DNA of 64,000 bases from Ancistrus triradiatus. Taxonomy: Eukaryota; Chordata; Actinopteri; Siluriformes; Loricariidae. The stretch covers positions 248,001-312,000 of the forward strand of contig JAJAGP010000096.1 in NCBI GenBank assembly GCA_025084515.1, written 5' to 3'. This document shows, in pieces, positions 62,801 to 64,000 of this stretch. The notes below the pieces were generated by a model that saw only the letters and a program-made list of their open reading frames with translations, did no database searches and was not told where the DNA came from. Numbering within the stretch: the stretch's first letter is position 1; the number at the start of each line of letters is the position of its first letter. Made by a program: the position numbers and the translations under genes.

Positions 62801-63475
62801 AGAGAGAGTGAGGAACACACATGTGGAGACAGAGCCCACTCAGAAGAAGACAAACAGACAGGGTCAGAGCCAGCAGCAGAGGAAGCACAACATTGTGTGT
62901 GTGTGTGTGTGTGTGTGTTATACAGATGTGTGTAGTGTACATTTTGTGAACTCGTTGTAATCACTTGGATTTTGGTACAGTCTTACAATCCAAGCAATTG
63001 TGGGTTAAGGGCCTTGCTCAAGGACCCAACAGTGGCAGCTTGGCAGAGGTGGGATTTGAACCCTGGACCTTCTGGTCCAGAGTCCAGTACCGTATCCACT
63101 GGGCTACCACAGTGTACCACAGTGTGTCAATATTCATTGACTTTGCACTAACCAGCCTTGCACACGGACACAGTTAGGCGTGGCAGTTTTCTCTGCCAAG
63201 AAGCGATACAAAAGTTTGGACCCTGCTTAAAGTTTTTTAAAAGTATTTCCAATGTGATATTGCTTTGCCTCTTCTGGAAATGACTGTTTCTTCAAGTGGA
63301 ATCTACAAAAACTCTTGTGTATAGTCTGTGTGAATGTGTGAGTGTGTACATGTGTAAGTTGGACAGGGTACAGCGGTGGGTTAACAGGTTGACTCACTGT
63401 CTTTTTCGGGTAGCGAGTCTTGCTTGACCGGGGTCGGGTCGCTCCAGGAGCGGTTGAAGCTCTTCGCCCTGCGCT
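54020..63475 (-). CDS. Conserved vertebrate gene of unrecognised identity, last nine coding exons (5' end outside window)
   Basis: Minus-strand exons, 5' to 3': 63475-63398, 62474-62347, 61649-61566, 61324-61291, 60008-59938, 59721-59642, 58764-58662, 55162-55087, 54117-54020. All are flanked by consensus splice sites and join in phase into about 249 residues. The product begins RRAKSFNRSWSDPTPVK, passes through an acidic linker (WEDEKEMERLACEGDDF), then a probably folded C-terminal domain: SSKVPKAEYVPNIIRR, YDHEHATF, IWRMLIFCQGGPGHLYL, VEKEEDMSQFWKRLS and HIMGCYVLGNPNGEK. It ends YFDFRLYRLWKTRQHSK then LMDYEDLL. There is no signal peptide or membrane helix in the visible part. The exon density and near-codon-perfect joins mark a real, constrained gene. 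I do not recognise the family with confidence and assign no function. A possible further exon ends at 63994 (donor gtgagtc). Confidence 0.82.
54245..54540 (+). mobile_element. tRNA-derived SINE, family 2
   Basis: Head 'cagtacaggggttagcgcgg' (A-box-like) and B box 'gggttcaaatccca'. The body has 'gtgtgggttaggtcaattgg' and 'gcactggcaccctgtccaga', and the end is repeated gaatgaatta. Its tail differs from family 1. In the last intron of the right-hand gene. Confidence 0.75.
54540..54970. repeat. Strand-asymmetric purine-rich tract
   Basis: Over about 430 bp the plus strand is dominated by A with G and very little C or T (runs such as gaaataaagaagg, aaaaagaaaatgaaataaaa). It is cryptically simple, with no exact unit. 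The Phe-rich minus-strand frames here are composition artefacts. Confidence 0.85.
55895..55937. repeat. Poly(A) run of about 40 bases
   Basis: Uninterrupted A tract in an intron of the right-hand gene, about 100 bp before a SINE family 1 tail (56040-56103, gtaagtcgctctggataagg with aaatgt repeats). Confidence 0.9.
56040..56105 (+). mobile_element. SINE family 1, 3' tail only
   Basis: Starts at 'tgtaagtcgctctggataag' and ends in four aaatgt repeats. The tRNA head and body are absent, so this is a 5'-truncated insertion. Confidence 0.8.
57722..58175 (-). mobile_element. Short Tc1-like element, family 3
   Basis: The ends 'agcaaaagtcttaggccact' and 'gtggcctaagacttttgcac' are inverted copies. 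The interior has degraded minus-strand transposase sequence (ttggattcatcactccgcaa corresponds to the DES/FGS segment). It is internally deleted to about 450 bp. Intron of the right-hand gene. Confidence 0.85.
59861..59892. repeat. (GT)n microsatellite
   Basis: About 14 GT units ending 40 bp from an exon donor of the right-hand gene (minus strand). Confidence 0.93.
60310..60395 (-). repeat. Weak tRNA-SINE-like fragment
   Basis: 'gcagcttggtagtgctgggg' and 'cttgaaccctggacc' resemble the B-box region of SINE family 1 in reverse; the rest is too decayed to classify. Confidence 0.45.
60532..61016 (+). mobile_element. Short Tc1-like element, family 3, second copy
   Basis: The ends 'gtgcaaaagtcttaggccac' and 'cctaagacttttgtacaata' match 57722-58175 in inverted fashion. 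Residual plus-strand transposase at 60764-60980 reads ARKPLFPKEKRGKRLTYE and WKKLLWINEWWKCFGS. The first catalytic Asp position appears as Asn (INE in place of the usual xDE), and the rest is deleted. Confidence 0.87.
62895..62920. repeat. (TG)n microsatellite
   Basis: About 13 units in an intron of the right-hand gene. Confidence 0.93.
62975..63112 (-). mobile_element. SINE family 1, minus orientation, tail-truncated
   Basis: 'caagcaattgtgggttaagg', 'caacagtggcagcttggcag' and the B-box complement 'gggatttgaaccc' are intact, ending in 'atccactgggctaccac' (A-box complement). The 3' tail is missing beyond 'ggtacagtcttacaatcc'. Confidence 0.85.
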
Positions 63476-64000
63476 CTGCAAAGGCTAATGGAGGTGGAGA
63501 GATGATCACACACTCTCTCTCTCTCTGTCTCTCTCAACGACACACCCTCTCTCTAACACTTACGTCAGTCGAACATCTGTCACACACGACGGGACGTCTG
63601 GACCACCAACCACATGCTTCAATATCCACACACATTTCTCACTTCTGGATTAACGAACCGCCGCGTCTTTCTTTTGCTCACCCAGGCGCACTCGTATACA
63701 CACTCAAACACAGCACACGCCGGCTTCAACCAAGACCTGGTTGCATTACTTTAACGATCACATGGGAGCCAGCGGGATCCCCTCCGCACACGCGCACCAC
63801 CCACGCACTCACAAACAAGTGGTAGTCATGCACAGTGAATCACATTCCTATTGCAATCCACATGCATTTAACTGTCATGCGACTACAACAGCAGGCTCAA
63901 ACCACACCACGGAAAAAAACCATGACCACAAATGAGGTCACACATGCTCTTCTTATGACGTGCATACACAGACAGAGAGGTGCTCTGACTCACTCTGAGC

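Noticed and set aside
1..64000. CRISPR array, phage, operon or bacterial defence system
   Set aside because: Spliced vertebrate genes, SINEs and Tc1 elements show this is a fish chromosome; the tandem arrays present lack the repeat-spacer regularity of CRISPR.

Overview
This is a eukaryotic window from a teleost fish genome, possibly an otophysan such as a catfish, though the species call is weak. The evidence is spliced vertebrate genes with GT-AG introns, tRNA-headed SINEs, abundant Tc1/mariner remnants, an L1 fragment and long dinucleotide microsatellites. The gene order ERMP1 - MLANA - KIAA2026/BRD10 matches human 9p24.1. I rebuilt exon structures by hand from open frames, splice signals and phase. 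Most splice sites are therefore supported by homology and frame, not by transcripts.

Layout. 1-0.7 kb: probable 3' UTR end of a + strand gene (RIC1 would be expected from synteny). 2.3-11.8 kb: ermp1 copy A on the minus strand, 15 coding exons, about 880 codons. 13.7-26.6 kb: ermp1 copy B on the minus strand, also 15 exons with matching phases, about 846 codons. 26.6-30.9 kb: repeat-rich spacer. 30.9-34.6 kb: mlana (melan-A) on the plus strand, 114 codons over four coding exons. 37.1-47.6 kb: brd10 (KIAA2026) on the minus strand, nine exons and 2007 codons, with a bromodomain and DDT/WHIM-like region. 47.6-54.0 kb: spacer with scattered repeats. 54.0-64 kb: the last nine coding exons of a conserved minus-strand gene that I could not name; it runs off the right edge.

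The two ermp1 copies are complete and tandem, and both keep the M28 metallopeptidase zinc and catalytic residues. Most exons are clearly diverged, but the terminal exon and adjoining 3' UTR are almost identical, which points to recent gene conversion. Copy B has also lost three splice dinucleotides that copy A keeps; two have an in-frame substitute a few bases away and the third has only a weaker one. Copy A uses a GC donor where copy B uses GT. The other genes are ordinary single-copy vertebrate genes and do not form a pathway with ermp1; their adjacency is ancestral synteny.

I found no phage, CRISPR, operon or clearly new biosynthetic or defence system. The items most worth a second look are the ermp1 tandem pair with its converted tail and shifted splice sites, a 1-kb degenerate repeat array in intron 1 of copy A, and (CT)n microsatellites serving as the polypyrimidine tract of the same intron in both copies.
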